Assembly: GCA_010279815.1 (NCBI GenBank)
Contig: QEOQ01000460.1
Span: 949,393-1,013,392, forward strand
Origin: Brachionus plicatilis
Taxonomy: Eukaryota > Rotifera > Eurotatoria > Ploima > Brachionidae
DNA length: 64,000 bases
Direction: 5' to 3'
In this document: positions 1 through 11,600 of the stretch, one piece after another
How the letters are laid out: the number at the start of each line of letters is the position of its first letter
Numbering within the stretch: position 1 is the first letter of the stretch
Notes under the pieces: model-generated
What the model saw: only the letters and a program-made list of their open reading frames with translations
What the model was told of the DNA's origin: nothing
Databases searched by the model: none
Translations under genes and position numbers: made by a program

Positions 1-1
1 A

Positions 2-321
2 ACATTCGACGATCAAGAAGCATCCAAAGACTGGTTAGATAATGAAAAGATTTGGTCTTCTCTGAAAAGTAGTGAAACTGAGGCCGGTTTAAGAGTTGAT
101 TATCGATGCAACCTAGTTAAGAGAAAAGGACCTCAATGCGAAAGATAACAGAAGTAGAGGAAGAAACTCCACAAGAAACAGTTATACCAACAAAAAAGAA
201 CAAAAAAACAATTGATAAGGAAGCTGAAAAAGTAGTGCAAGCATCAACCAGCAGTGATATAAGTAAGAAAGTAGAAGCTTCACTAAAGAGAGGTAGAGGT
301 AGACCAAGAAAAAACTTATAA
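2..321 (+). pseudogene. MULE-type transposase relic (zinc-finger start plus basic AT-hook-like tail)
   Basis: Frame 2 encodes about 48 residues ending at a TAA at 146-148. It contains YRCN, then VKRKGPQC, the Cys spacing seen in FLYWCH-like N-terminal fingers of Mutator-like (MULE) transposases. From the ATG at 136 the next frame is open to 321 and gives a charged tail ending in GRGRPRK, an AT-hook-like motif. The overlap suggests one frameshifted reading frame rather than two genes. The left part is cut by the window edge. The family call rests on motif memory only. It lies upstream of the SWIM fragment at 830-1033 and may come from the same kind of element. Confidence 0.45.
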
Positions 322-719
322 GATATTATTTTATTTGAAGTTTTTTGAAATTTTTTATAGTTCTTTTTTTTTTAAATCAATTTAATAAATAAAAATAAGA
401 GATACTTTAAGTAAAATTAGTTGCTGTTTTATTTAATTTAGGAGACAGATTAATAAATATAAGTTAAGGGTATTTAGTAAAATAAGAGATAGAAAAATAT
501 TAGTGATCGATTAAGTAATTTTAGAGATCGATTAAATACCTCCCAATAAACAATATTCAAATTGCTAACAGATTTTCATAGAAGTTAAACTTTCGTATTC
601 CAAAGTCAACATTAAGTGAGGTCTTTACTTAAAAATACTACCGAAAAAATTCAAAATTTAAAGAAAGTTTTCATTTCAAAATATTTTAACTACTTAATCA
701 ATTTTTTTTGTGGCTATCA
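322..719. other. AT-rich stretch without recognisable features
   Basis: No open frame, repeat or RNA gene could be supported here. It lies between two MULE-type relics. If the first GBF1 exon left of the window continues the gene, this is part of a GBF1 intron. Confidence 0.5.
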
Positions 720-1243
720 TTTCCTACCTTCACTAATATATTTCCAATTCGTCATCTAATTAGTATCTATTCTTCATCTAATAAATTTCTTTTTGAGTTT
801 AATTATATATATCTACACTAATAAATTAAATGGAACCTAATATATTTCGAAGTAAGTGCAGCAAGTGTAGTTGTCCCAGATTTGACAAAAAGAACATTTG
901 CAAGCACATCATCGGCGTTGCTAGTTAATTCAAGCTTTACACCATTCCACTCGAGATCAAGAACTTGCCTTTGGGAGAAAAACGAAAGCGTGGTGCTCCT
1001 AAAAAAGCTACCAAGGCTCTTGTTAGGATGTAAAAGTTTGTTAATTTTTCTTATTATTTCTTATAATTTCTCATTATTTGTTTCTTATTTTTTGTTTGTT
1101 TGTCGTTTGCTTAAAAAAATAAATAATTGTTTATTACTATAAACTATCGATTTATATTTAAAATTGATTAGATGATCCCCAAATTATAAATTGGAGCTAT
1201 ATATTATTAGTGTCGATGGAAATATATTAGCGAAGGTAAGAAA
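720..1243 (+). mobile_element. Miniature MULE-like element with 27-bp terminal inverted repeats
   Basis: Positions 720-746 and the reverse complement of 1217-1243 match at 25 of 27 bases; the shared core includes ACCTTC and CTAATATATTTCCA. The roughly 520-bp interior carries a SWIM zinc-finger coding remnant at 830-1033. No convincing 9-bp target duplication was found, so the true ends could lie a few bases away. It looks like an internally deleted, non-autonomous copy that kept the 3' coding end of its parent. Confidence 0.6.
830..1033 (+). pseudogene. SWIM zinc-finger C-terminal fragment of a MULE transposase
   Basis: From the ATG at 830 the frame reads through CSKCSCPRF and ICKH, giving the C-x-C-x8-C-x-H arrangement of a SWIM zinc finger, typical of the C-terminal part of Mutator-like transposases. 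A TAA at 926-928 interrupts it. The same frame then continues to a TAA at 1031-1033 with KRKRGAPKKA, a basic tail also common in these proteins. The catalytic DDE core is absent, so the fragment cannot be an active transposase. The premature stop and missing core make it a relic carried between the inverted repeats at 720 and 1243. Confidence 0.65.
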
Positions 1244-1459
1244 ATTTTTCCCTTTTTTTGTTAATATTTTACTTTTTTTCTTCGATGAGAAATAATTTTA
1301 AAAATTTGTAATTTTTTTACGATTTTTAAGAAGTTTGTTTTTTTAATTTAACTTTTTTGTAATCTTACGTTAGCAAAAAAATCAAATCATCTCTTTGTAG
1401 CGATTGAAAATTAAATAAAATACTGATTCAAATAAAAAAGAAGTATTTAAAAATTTTAC

Positions 1460-4437
1460 CTTGGACAAAAGTTTGGTCAAATCCTCGAAAAGATTGGTGC
1501 AATTTAACGAACAATCATAATTAATATAAAGTTCGACTGCGAATCCTGGTATTCGTAGCATTTGTAGAAAAAAATCAATGGTCGCTTCTTTTTGTTCTAG
1601 AGTAGTTCGATTTGATTCAGATTTGATAATTTCCATTAATTTGATCATAAAATGTTCTAATTGTAATTTTAGATGAAATCTTAGACTTTCGAATAGAAAA
1701 AAACAAATTCTAAGAACATTGGTGAATATCATTAGTCGTTCGGAAGACATTAAATTGTATAAATTTTTACACAAGTCATCTTTGACATAAGCAAGCATAG
1801 ATTGATAAGATGCCAAATGATCGATTCCGGACTCAAGTGCAATTGTTATTAAGTTAAGGCCCATTGAAACCATCAATTCAGAATTGCGAGAATTAATCAG
1901 TGAAATCAAAAAGCGAAGTAGTTCACGCACACATGGCAAACCATATGGAATGTTAGCTACATGAATACTGCCCGAACCTTCCTGAACAAACCTGATCCCT
2001 CTTGGATTAACATATTCAGAGTCTTCATTTTGTCCACTCGTTTCCAGATCACTTTGTTGCTGTTCCATTTCCACCTTTTTCTCATTAGTGTCCGATGTTT
2101 CCGACATACTCACAATATTAGGTTCTTCCAAATCTGCTCGGTTAGAACTTGATGATGATTCACTAGTTGATTTTTTTCGTTCCTTTGTCGAATCACTCAA
2201 ATAAAAGTCTTTTTTTTTTTCATCATCAATTTCTTGATTTTCCTTTTCAGCTGTTTCTTCACCATTCGATGGTGCAATTTCAGCTTCTGATTTAACAATT
2301 ACTGGGAGACTTTCATTCTCTTGTTTATTTTCTTCACTTTGATGTTTTTGTTTAAAGCGATTTTTTTTTGATTTTTTTTGCCTAGTAGCATCACTTTTCA
2401 TAGTCAATTTTTTCAGAGAAGATGAAAACTTAATTTCGTCCTTAAATTGAGGTAATCTGGCAAACAATAATTGAACCATGTCAACCAAAATTCCTTCCGC
2501 TGTCCTGCGAAGTAGTTCTATATATGCATAAAAATAAATCTTAAGATCAAATTTAAGGCATCAAAAGGAACCAAGCAATCTTAGATTATAAAATAGTTTT
2601 TTTTCAGATAATTAAAAATAAAAAATATATGTATTTTAATAATAAAATGTATTTTTGATTTAATAAAATTCAAAATCTTTGGTTAAATTCTGCAATAATA
2701 AAATGCCAGGGAGTAGACAATTTTTTGACCTACTATTTGGTCTAATTATTTTACTCAAATTATTTTTAAAGATAAATTTTCTGACCAAAAACATCATTTT
2801 TATAATTAAATTGATTTCCAATTAACATTTTGATCATAAAATTTACCTAAATATTAGGCAAAATGTTATTTATTGTACATTTTTATATTTTTACATTTTT
2901 AAAAGGGATTTCAATTAATTAAAAGGGATTTTCAAAAAATTATCCTTGGTTTTTACATTTAAATTTTTTAAAAATCCCTTTTAATTAATTGCGAATTTAT
3001 TATTACTTTGCTTGAATGAAAATTTTTTTAGATTTTTTGATTTTGAGATTTTTTTTTCTTCTCTCAAAAATGTAAAAATGTAAAAATATAAAAATGTACA
3101 ATAAATAACATTTTGCCTAATAATTGGTAAAATTATGCTAGAATTTTTTTTGAGCAAGAATAATGCTCAGATTTAAAAAACTCTAAAAATCAAGAAAAAA
3201 TAAAATAAAAGTAAAATTAGCTAAACATAATTTAAAAGAAAATTGAAGTAGACAAATTGAAAAATTAATGAAAGTGCAGCATGTTTGAATATTGAACAGT
3301 TCAGGAAGGAAAGAAGAAATAGTAAGGTAGCAATTACAAAACGATAGTCGAGTTTTATATATATTTTGAATCAAATGCCCTTACTAACAAAATCAAATTT
3401 GGGTTTATTTTAGAATGAATTAAATTTAACAATTTGAATGAATATAAAATTATTAAATTTATTGAATAATAGAATATATTGAAATAATTTTTATTTTTTT
3501 TAAATTGAAATAAAATGTTGATTTTTTTCACTGAAGAGTTAATTTTTATACCAAATTATTACTGAAGTAATTTTTTTTTTTTTCATAAAGCTAACTCAAA
3601 AATTAATAAGGATGAAAAAATATGATCAATTAGTCAATAAACTGACCAGTCCCAGACATCATTTAATTCTTTTGAAGAATTTTGCAGATTTCTCCCATTT
3701 ATTTTATTTTATTTTTGAATCAAAAACATATACCTGCAATATTTTTCATAAAATTGAATAACTTTTAAAATAATTCCAAATTGCTTGATCTTTTAAATTT
3801 TATTTTTCACATCAATTTTCCTAAAAAGGACTAATTTAGGTGATTTTGACCTTACCTGAAAGCCTATGCTCGAAGAATATCTGAAAGCAGGACTGCATTA
3901 TTTCGCAAACTGAGCTGTTGGTTAGATAAAATCCGATGGAGCTAAGCATCAGAGTTCTTAAAACGTTTAGTATTTTCATAAGGACGACTTCGTCACCAGA
4001 AGAATCAGTTCCCACAAAGCGAGCATGGGTAATGGAATCTGCAATCTGCTGAACGCATTGAGAAGAGGTCTCGCTGTTTATGCCTATTAATCCATATGAT
4101 ATAAACTTATTGACCGAAGTCAAAGCCATGCCCGTAATGGGTCCGCTTGTTTCCTCGGACTTTATGACATCTAAAAACGGTGCCAAAAAAGTGCTTGGAT
4201 CAATTTCGTTCAGATCAGTGCGCTCATTTAACAGAGTCTTTAGCTCGTAAAAATTCCGCAATAGCGGATCATTTACATGTTCCTTTCAGAAAAAAATAAA
4301 ACTCATTTTTTATTAATTTTAATTTTGAAATTTACATAATTAGAATATTTGCTATTTGGCTTTTTTAAGTTTGAAATTAGAAGGTTTATTTCACCAAGGA
4401 CAATGTAAATTCCATTATTCGGCGATTCGATGTTCAT
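1460..4437 (-). CDS. GBF1: GBF1-type ARF guanine-nucleotide exchange factor, 5' part (DCB and start of HUS)
   Basis: GBF1 activates ARF GTPases on Golgi membranes and drives COPI coat recruitment. Three exons are visible: 4437-4336 (ATG at 4437), 4282-3856 and 2517-1460. The joins keep phase and use GT-AG, and give 529 residues. Exon 1 holds IYIVLGEINLL. Exon 2 holds the strongly conserved DCB stretch with SGPITGMALTSVNKF and NSSVCEIMQSCF. Exon 3 continues ELLRRTAEG, then LVDMVQLLFARLPQF, then a Lys/Glu/Ser-rich linker of about 125 residues, then YGLPCVRELLRFLISL and ELYINYDC, the HUS-type box. The frame ends at LTKLLSK followed by GTAAAA. The catalytic Sec7 domain must lie left of the window. 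Intron 1 is 53 bp. Intron 2 (2518-3855) is 1338 bp and holds a foldback element. Identification is firm; the gene is partial. Confidence 0.95.
2838..3135. mobile_element. Foldback miniature element in GBF1 intron 2
   Basis: About 60 bases starting near 2842 (TTACC, then ATTAGGCAAAATGTTATTTA) are repeated in inverted orientation at about 3066-3130, nearly without mismatch. A second inverted pair built on AAAAGGGATTT lies inside. There is no coding capacity. This fits a miniature inverted-repeat transposable element (MITE). It lies in a 1338-bp intron, whereas neighbouring introns are about 50 bp. The superfamily is unknown and the target duplication unresolved. Confidence 0.7.
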
Positions 4438-4606
4438 TTCTAAATATATCTTAAAGCAACACTGTAAAAAACTAAATTTATTAATTATTCAGAAATAAGG
4501 CCTTGGTATTTTAGTACCAAGTTGGTATTATTCAAAGTTTAAAATTGAACAATAAAGTTTATTATAATGTACATGTTTAGAAAATGTAAATGACTTAAAA
4601 ATGTAT

Positions 4607-4828
4607 TTATTGGTAGTAAAGCTCTAAATTCATGCCGTCATGGATCTCATAGTCAGCTAATGAGACGTGGTCTTTGTAAATCGTGTACCATTTTTTTAAA
4701 ACAATACGTTGCCAATTGGTACCGGTTTGAGCTGCGATTAGCTTTTTTAAATCACCGACTGTGTCATCAGGGTTACATTTAACGCGGACCTTTTTTCCCA
4801 AACGATCATTGCAGGTTATTTCGATCAT
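4607..4828 (-). CDS. UBL5: Ubiquitin-like protein 5 (Hub1)
   Basis: This 73-residue protein is a non-conjugated ubiquitin-like modifier that binds spliceosomal proteins and influences splice-site use. The product has the exact length of the family, starts [13 protein letters not shown], and keeps the characteristic C-terminal di-tyrosine (ELYYQ) in place of the Gly-Gly of conjugating ubiquitins. It also has [13 protein letters not shown] and [10 protein letters not shown]. The gene is a single exon. The AATAAA complement (TTTATT) at 4606-4611 overlaps the stop codon, and another lies at 4558-4563. The GBF1 start codon is 169 bp downstream on the same strand. Confidence 0.97.
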   Translation of the reverse strand: MIEITCNDRLGKKVRVKCNPDDTVGDLKKLIAAQTGTNWQRIVLKKWYTIYKDHVSLADYEIHDGMNLELYYQ

Positions 4829-5208
4829 ATTGGTCCTTATTGATTTGAAGAATAGTTTTTATAAATTTTTTTAATGTTGTATACGTATTCAAATTTGGTT
4901 TTATTTTGTTATTTAAGTCTATTGGATTGAATGAATGAAAATTTTATTTTGCTAAATTATTAAAATTTATTGCAAATATTTGATAATAGAACGGGTGCTC
5001 AAAACTAAATTTAATTATGGGTAATTATTAAATTTTCAATTTTTGTTTAGATAATTTCTTTTAAATTAAAAAGCGTTCATTTAGTTAAAAATATAAAACT
5101 GCAAAATTGTAAAATAAATCCAATACAACAATGCCTAATAATAAGCGTTTAATGGTCAAATTTTATAAATAATACTAATATGATTAGTTTTTCTTGCTTA
5201 AATGAAAC
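4829..5208. other. Upstream region of UBL5
   Basis: AT-rich sequence with no supportable gene. It should contain the UBL5 promoter, but no clear core promoter motif could be picked out from this base composition. Confidence 0.4.
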
Positions 5209-5392
5209 GTTCCGTTCCTAAAAAAGGAACCATCTATTCCATTCAGTACATTCCATTTAGTAAATTCCATCTATTCCATACCGTCTATTCGATGCCACGA
5301 TATGAACTGGATGGAATGAACGAAATGAAATGGACTGAATGGGATTCATGGAATAAACTGAATTGAGTGGAATAGATGGAATGGAACGGAAC
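5209..5392. repeat. Foldback repeat rich in ATTCCA/TGGAAT
   Basis: The left half is dense in ATTCCA and the right half in TGGAAT, so the two halves pair. The left end GTTCCGTTCC (from 5209) is matched by GGAACGGAAC ending at 5392, and CCATCTATTCCA is matched by TGGAATAGATGG. This is either a small foldback element or an inverted array of a simple repeat. The minus-strand open frame crossing it (5257-5640) looks incidental. Confidence 0.55.
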
Positions 5393-5898
5393 AGAATTGA
5401 CTCGATGTAATGGCTTGATGTTGAAGAAAAGGTAGAAGAGGAAGTGGAATTTAAATATATATCAAAATTTATCAAAGCTAAATTTAACACTCGAAATTCC
5501 GGCGGGTCATGATGACTCGATTTTAGGTTTTTAACTTCTCTATTAATTGAACTAAAAAAGATGTTAAAAATTTTTCTTTTAACTTCAATTCGTTTTTCAA
5601 AAGTAATTAAAACGTAGTGCTGCTTTGACCACTCTGGCAATTAAAACCTTAAAGGATATTAAAATTTTTTTTTTAAATTAATAAATCAATATTAGTGAAT
5701 ATAAAATCTTTAAAAAATATTTTCATTTTTCAAATTATAAAGATTTGGCTTAAAAAGATTAAAAAAAAATTAAGTCAATCCGACTTTTTTCGACAAATAA
5801 TCCAAAAAATTATGGTAAGGGTCAAATTTACCCGATCGGGCTTTCTATTGTTTATTGAACGAAAATTCTTTATTTATTTTATGATAAAAAAAGATTAA

Positions 5899-6153
5899 TG
5901 TTAATAAAAAATATTAGAAAAAATACTGCTACATAGTGTAACATACTTTGTTGCACCTTTTTTACCTTAAATAATATTTCTCATGTAATAAATTCCAAAA
6001 AATAAAGCATCAATAAGATTTAAATATTAAAAATTTAATTATTGATTTGATGTACTTAAAAAAAGAAAATAAAAATTTTATTTTAGGCAAAAAAGGTGCA
6101 ACAAAGTATGTTGCACTATGTAGCAGTATTTTTTCTAATATTTTTTATTAACT
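5899..6153. mobile_element. MITE with about 68-bp near-identical terminal inverted repeats
   Basis: The arm at about 5900-5968 (starting GTTAATAAAAAATATTAG and including CTGCTACATAGTG and TTTGTTGCACC) reappears inverted at about 6084-6152 with only one or two differences. The roughly 115-bp centre is AT-rich and non-coding. The high arm similarity indicates a young insertion. No unambiguous target duplication was read and the superfamily is unassigned. Confidence 0.75.
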
Positions 6154-6926
6154 TTAATTTTAATTTATCAAAAAATAAAGAATTTTTGTTTAATTTGAAA
6201 TTGAAATAGAAAAAAACTTATATTGTAAATTTGTTTTAAGTACTGAATTTAAAGCCATTTATAAACCAGAACCCCGTAATAAGATTTTGAAAAAAAGTGA
6301 AATTATGTTTAAAACATTTTTATGTCGGTTAAAAATTTTTTTAATTATTGATTCAAAAATATCATATGACAATTATTTTGATAAAAATATGTCATATTAA
6401 TAAACATTATTTTTAATAAATGTATCTACTTAAAAATAAAAAAAACAATAAAGAAAAGAAAAAATTAATTTGACATTTATGTTTAATTAAAAAATCTTAA
6501 TAATTATGAAAAAAAATTGCATCAATTATTATCGTAATATATATATTCAAAAAAAATTTATAAATTAAAAAAAAAACTCATAGAATTAATTTCGATAGAA
6601 AGTATGAAACAAACTTAATTAGAAAAAAATTAAGAAAAAAACACAAAATTTGATTAAATTAAAATTGTTTTTTAAAAGCAAAATTTTAAATCTATTTTCC
6701 TTATATGAATATTAAATGAAAATTGAACATTTTTTTTAACTATTTTTGAAAAATTACAACATTCTGAAAAAATAATTCTATGAATTGAATTAAATTAAAA
6801 TTAAAAAAATATTTCTATTCTAAACTAAATAATTTTATTTTTAATTTAAATGTTAAAGCAAGTAAACCGAAATTAATTGATTCGGTAATTTTCAATTAAA
6901 TCTATGGATAATTTATTTTTTAAAAT
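6154..6926. other. AT-rich intergenic stretch
   Basis: No gene is visible. A TTTATT at 6912-6917 (AATAAA on the minus strand) lies 10 bases past the stop codon of the EF-hand-like gene and is a plausible polyadenylation signal. Confidence 0.4.
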
Positions 6927-7790
6927 TTAATTTAGTAAATTAAATAAAAATGTTGATTTAAATTTTTCATAGTCAATGAATCCGTTGTTGGCGATCGATT
7001 TTATCAACATTTTTATGTTATTATGTGTGTATTGATTACGGTTCACCTTATTCCAGTTGTTCAGGACCCGAATCACATCAGTTATGCTTACTAAACCATT
7101 ATCATTGGTGTTGATCGACTCATACAAATTGTCAATCACCATTTCATTTGACTCGAAAATTGAGCCAACACTGACAGTCGAAAATTTTTCTTTACATTTG
7201 CAATCAAATTCATCTTTTTCCAAGCTATTCAAATCAATTCGCATTGATTCAAAGCCATTATCCAATTCGGGAATTACTTTGTCATAACAGTGTCTTTGGA
7301 AATTTTCGCTTTCCTCGAAACGAGTTTTTAGATTGCTTCTATTTTCTCTGGGCTTTTTGTTTGACTTTAAGGCCGAAACAGATGGATAAGACTTTGAAAA
7401 TCGATCTTTTCTCTTTTTTTTATTTGACATTTTTGGCTCTCTTGAATTTTGATGGTTTTTTTGCAAAATCTGCTCAGACTTATCCTTGTATACTATTTTA
7501 CGTGGTTTTAGAGAAATTTTTTCCACATTCAATTCCTTCAAAGTGACATTAGCTGGCCTTGAGCTTAATGGCGTAAGGAATTTTATGCTGATGTGTCTAA
7601 TGCCTGTCTGAGTTTTAGACATTTGCGAATCGGTTTTTTGCAAACTATCAGCAAATTTTGATGAAGTGGTGGTCAAGCTTGAATTAACTGATTTTGAATA
7701 AGAAAGTCGGGTAGAATAGCGTTTGAAATTTTCGTTAGATGCTCGGTAAATTTCGTCAAATGCTGTAGCTGGCTGCTTTTCTACATTCAT
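6927..7790 (-). CDS. Unrecognised protein with C-terminal EF-hand-like loops
   Basis: An open frame of 287 codons starts at the ATG at 7790. It is long for this base composition and rich in Lys, Ser and Asn. The N-terminal two thirds are low-complexity and basic (NKKKRKDRF, KSYPSVSALKSNKK) and presumably disordered. Near the C-terminus a stretch containing NTNDNGLVSITD has EF-hand loop spacing with Asn and Asp at coordinating positions and the central Gly. A second degenerate loop (SIANNGFIDYEKF) follows about 35 residues later. This suggests a small calcium-binding or calmodulin-like tail, but no family could be named. An upstream exon may be missing. The nearest candidate, at 7961-8095, does not join in phase by any GT-AG pair seen. 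Confidence 0.6.
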   Translation of the reverse strand: MNVEKQPATAFDEIYRASNENFKRYSTRLSYSKSVNSSLTTTSSKFADSLQKTDSQMSKTQTGIRHISIKFLTPLSSRPANVTLKELNVEKISLKPRKIVYKDKSEQILQKNHQNSREPKMSNKKKRKDRFSKSYPSVSALKSNKKPRENRSNLKTRFEESENFQRHCYDKVIPELDNGFESMRIDLNSLEKDEFDCKCKEKFSTVSVGSIFESNEMVIDNLYESINTNDNGLVSITDVIRVLNNWNKVNRNQYTHNNIKMLIKSIANNGFIDYEKFKSTFLFNLLN

Positions 7791-7960
7791 TGTCAAAAGA
7801 GAATCTAAAAATTTTAACTATGAAATCAGAGTAAATGTGACTTTTAAAAAAGTTTGTTGGATGGATTTTTTTAAAATTAGAATAAAAAATTCCAATCGAT
7901 TATTAAAAATTGTTTATATATCTTTTTGCCAAACAAGCAAAACAAAAATGTGAAATCTGA

Positions 7961-8095
7961 ATTCTTATTTTTTCCATTTCTTTCGAATTCAATAAATTGA
8001 ATGCTGAAGAAATCAAAAAAATTTAAAACCCCTTGCTTTTTTGTGTCGAAAAATTTGAGCAATTTTCTGCTGAATTGTTTTAGAAAAAAATGCCA
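7961..8095 (-). other. Possible EF-hand-like coding fragment
   Basis: One minus-strand frame reads RKLLKFFDTKKQGVLNFFDF, which fits an EF-hand with loop D-T-K-K-Q-G-V-L-N-F-F-D and a hydrophobic flanking helix. It lies just upstream of the EF-hand-like gene at 6927-7790 and could be an earlier exon. However, no donor and acceptor pair in matching phase was found. It could also be chance. Confidence 0.3.
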
Positions 8096-8646
8096 TTTTT
8101 CAAATTATTTTTTTTTTGAGTTTGTAATTAAAACAAATGTCATTACTGCATAGTTAGTAAACCAAAAAAAACATGGGAAAGGAATCATCTACTGAAGAAC
8201 TTTAGCAATGCTGTAAAAATGAAAATTCTCTTCAACTTTGAGACTTTTGTCTTATAGTAATTTTACTTAAATATGTTGAAATAATTTAGAAGCATCATAA
8301 TGATTAGTTATCTTTATATTCTGAACCTATTTTTTGTTTAATTTTATATGACGACCATTTATGCTCACCTTTAAAAATTGATTATTGATTTAAAGTAGAA
8401 GTATTCGATCAAACAAAAAGATTTTAGATAAGAGCCATTTCAATTATTAAAACCATTCACATTTTATTCATTTTAAATTTACTAAGAAGAAATTATTTAA
8501 GCCTAACGTAACTAGGTGAATGTGTACAAAGAATTCTCTAGGTATTTATTTTTTTTTTCAATTATCAAAATTTAATGTATTGAATAAAAAAAAAAAAAAT
8601 TATTTTTTTATTTATTAAGTTATCAAAAAAAAGAGTGATGAAGCGA

Positions 8647-11600
8647 TTATGTTCTGTAGCTTTGTCGGGCCTTCTCCAATATTTCTTTGCGTATTTTTGG
8701 AAAATCTGGAAATTTCTCCATAACCTTAAAAATCAATTTAATCCTGAAATTCAGCTTTTAAATTTTTTAAAATATTTTAAATTACATAGTGGGCAATGTC
8801 AATCGCTTGAATATATTTTTTATCTTTTAAATAATTGAATGCTAGCTTAAAGCCAACATTTGGTTGATTTTTATTTCCAAATGTCCATGCTTTGTAGTAG
8901 CAATCTGAGGCATCTTTGTAAGCTGCTTCGCGTTCTAAAATAGTGCCCATGAATTCATAGGCTTTAGGACAACTTTTATTATAATCAAGGCATTTTTTAC
9001 AGCACTCTTGGGCTTGATCATATTTTCCATTCTAAAAGAAAGAGTCAAACATTTTTATAAAAAAAATAAATATTTTTTTACGCTCATGTAAGTGGCAGCT
9101 AAAAGTAACCAGCATTTTTCCAAATCATCTGCGTCTTCTGTGTTCCACTGTATAGTCCAGGCTCGTTTTAAATAATTTCTAGCTTTAGGCACCTGCCGAA
9201 GAAGCATGTAGCATTCAGCGATTCCTTTTAACACGCTTGGATGGTCTTTCTTTATTATTATTTGTTTAAATTAATTATTTGTAAAATAATTCGAGTAAAT
9301 AATTACATGCGTGTTTTCTAATTGAACAAAATTTTCCAATGCTTTTTCCAATGATGCTTTATCATTTGAATGCATTATACAATAGTTTTCCATTATTTTT
9401 AGCTTCATATCATTAGGCTTCTCTTGTGAAGTTTGTAAAAGTCTAATCGCTGTTTCTTGAGATGTTTTAACTTGACTTGTAAAAGTAAAATTTATGTTAT
9501 TGAAAATCTATTTCTTTTGGCATGTTACTTTAAGCCATTTTTTCTCCAGTTTTCCTCAAAGCGAATTTCATTATCGGGATTGAGACACAGCTCAGCCATT
9601 ACTAAAGATGCTATTTTTCCATACATCTTGTCTCCGCGACATTTATTCAAGTATCTCAAAGCCTCAATAGGTTTCGAAGAAAGCCTTTAATTTAGATACA
9701 AAATTTTTTTGAAAAGTCTAAATTTTTTTCGAATTTACTGGTAAAATATCCCCATGGCATAGTTATAGCCGGGTTCGGTGGGTGCTTTGGGAAATTCTTT
9801 GTCAATTTTATCGAAAAATTCTTTTGCATCTTCAATTTTTCCGGCTCGGTACAAAAATTTGATCATAGAACACAAAGCATCATAGTGATCCGGCTTTTTT
9901 TCGAATAATGCCTTAAAGTGAGAAGTACCAGCCTCAACATCTCCTTTTTTAAAGCTTAAATTTGCCAAAATCTTAAAATAATATTACAATAAAATAAAAA
10001 TAAAATCATTTGACAATGTATTTTCATACAGCTAGAATTTCGACATCAGGGTCTGACGTTGTTTTTATTAAATGATGGCATAATTGGGCACATGTTTCCA
10101 AATTTTCGGTCTTTAAATAATGCTCCGCAAGCATTAATTGTGCCTTGAAAATTTTTGTTTAAGTTTAGCTAAAATCCTGTTTCATAATTTTTTTTACTTC
10201 TTTGTCGTTTTCATCCTGTAAAATAGCTTCTTTTAAGGCTTTTTCAGCAGAATTATAATCTTTACTTTCAGCATGATGTTCAAAAAATTTCTTTTGGACT
10301 CTTTTATTTAATTTAAATGAATTTTTTTATTTTTTTAATAATTGCTAATTGTTATCTAGGAAAAATATTAATTCACTTATTTAAGACGTAAACTTAGTTA
10401 TATTAAATTTGAAAGTTCTTTAAAATAACAAATAATTTAAAAAAAAAATAAAATAAATATAAAATAATAGAATTTCAATTAAATTGATAATTGTAAAAAA
10501 TATACAAACAATGCTCAAATTTTAAACACCAAATTCTTGATTTTTTTGTATTTAAAATTTTTCTTGTCCGTATGTTTGTTAATTTTAAAGTTATATTTTA
10601 AATGAGCCTTAAACTGTTCAATTGGATTTGATTGAGTGTGAAATTTGGGAAGAAAATGAAGATCTATATCCATTCCATAATTTTTATTGAAAGCATAAAA
10701 AAGAATTTCTAATTTGGATCTTTTTTTGAAAGCAGGATGCGTTTGAGCTAATAATTACAAAACAATAATGAATGCACTTTTTAAAGCGAAATAATAAGTT
10801 TTAAGCTATAGGAAAATACCATTGCGTGATCTAATAAAGCGCTAAATTATATAAAAATTAAAATTCTTCATTTTTTTGAGAAAAATTCTAAACAAAATTT
10901 TTTTCCTTCGTTCAGTTAAATTTTATTGCGCAAAAAAACTTTAATTAAAAAATCGAAAAAGATCAAAATATTCTAAATTTCTTCTTCTATCAGAATTAGT
11001 TGTCTGTTTGGGCCCTTTAGATATCACCTGCCAACTTATATCCGTTTTAAGACAATCATATGAAAAAACGTGGTTTTTCCGCCGTATTAACTGGATATAT
11101 AATCGGAATGAACTAAAACTAAGTGGATTATATTATTATTATTTATATTATTTTTTAGCGCCCTTCATTACCATGGTAAGGTCAAAACAGGTAACAGAAA
11201 CCTATTTCATCAAAATCTGCCAGAACCGTCCACCAGGGGACTCTTCTTATTATTTTGGACAAATATTTGGCCAATGAGTATTTCACATTAGAATGAAAGC
11301 TGAGGGTCAAACAAATAGGGTAAAAGTATTGGGAGGATGAAAAATTCATTTTTAAAAAGATGAGATTTATGGTGCAACGAATACAAAAGAACGCAACAAA
11401 AAGATAAAAAATTTGAAAAATTTTTTTTAAGTTCAAAATTAGTTCTGTGAATTCAACATTCTAATTTGTATTAACTTTCAAATTCTGCTAGTGATGCACA
11501 AAATTTCTGCAAAAAGCTCTACTTTGGAATAGAATGAAATTTAATTTTTGCTTGTTCAGTTATATCAGAATTTGGTAAATAATGAAGCTATGAATGTTGC

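Noticed and set aside
5257..5640. 127-codon minus-strand frame
   Set aside because: Half of it is translation of the ATTCCA/TGGAAT foldback repeat. The rest shows no recognisable domain.
11008..11436. Overlapping 84- and 89-codon frames in TTC21 intron 10
   Set aside because: No recognisable motif on either strand, and the two frames overlap in opposite directions. Treated as intron DNA.
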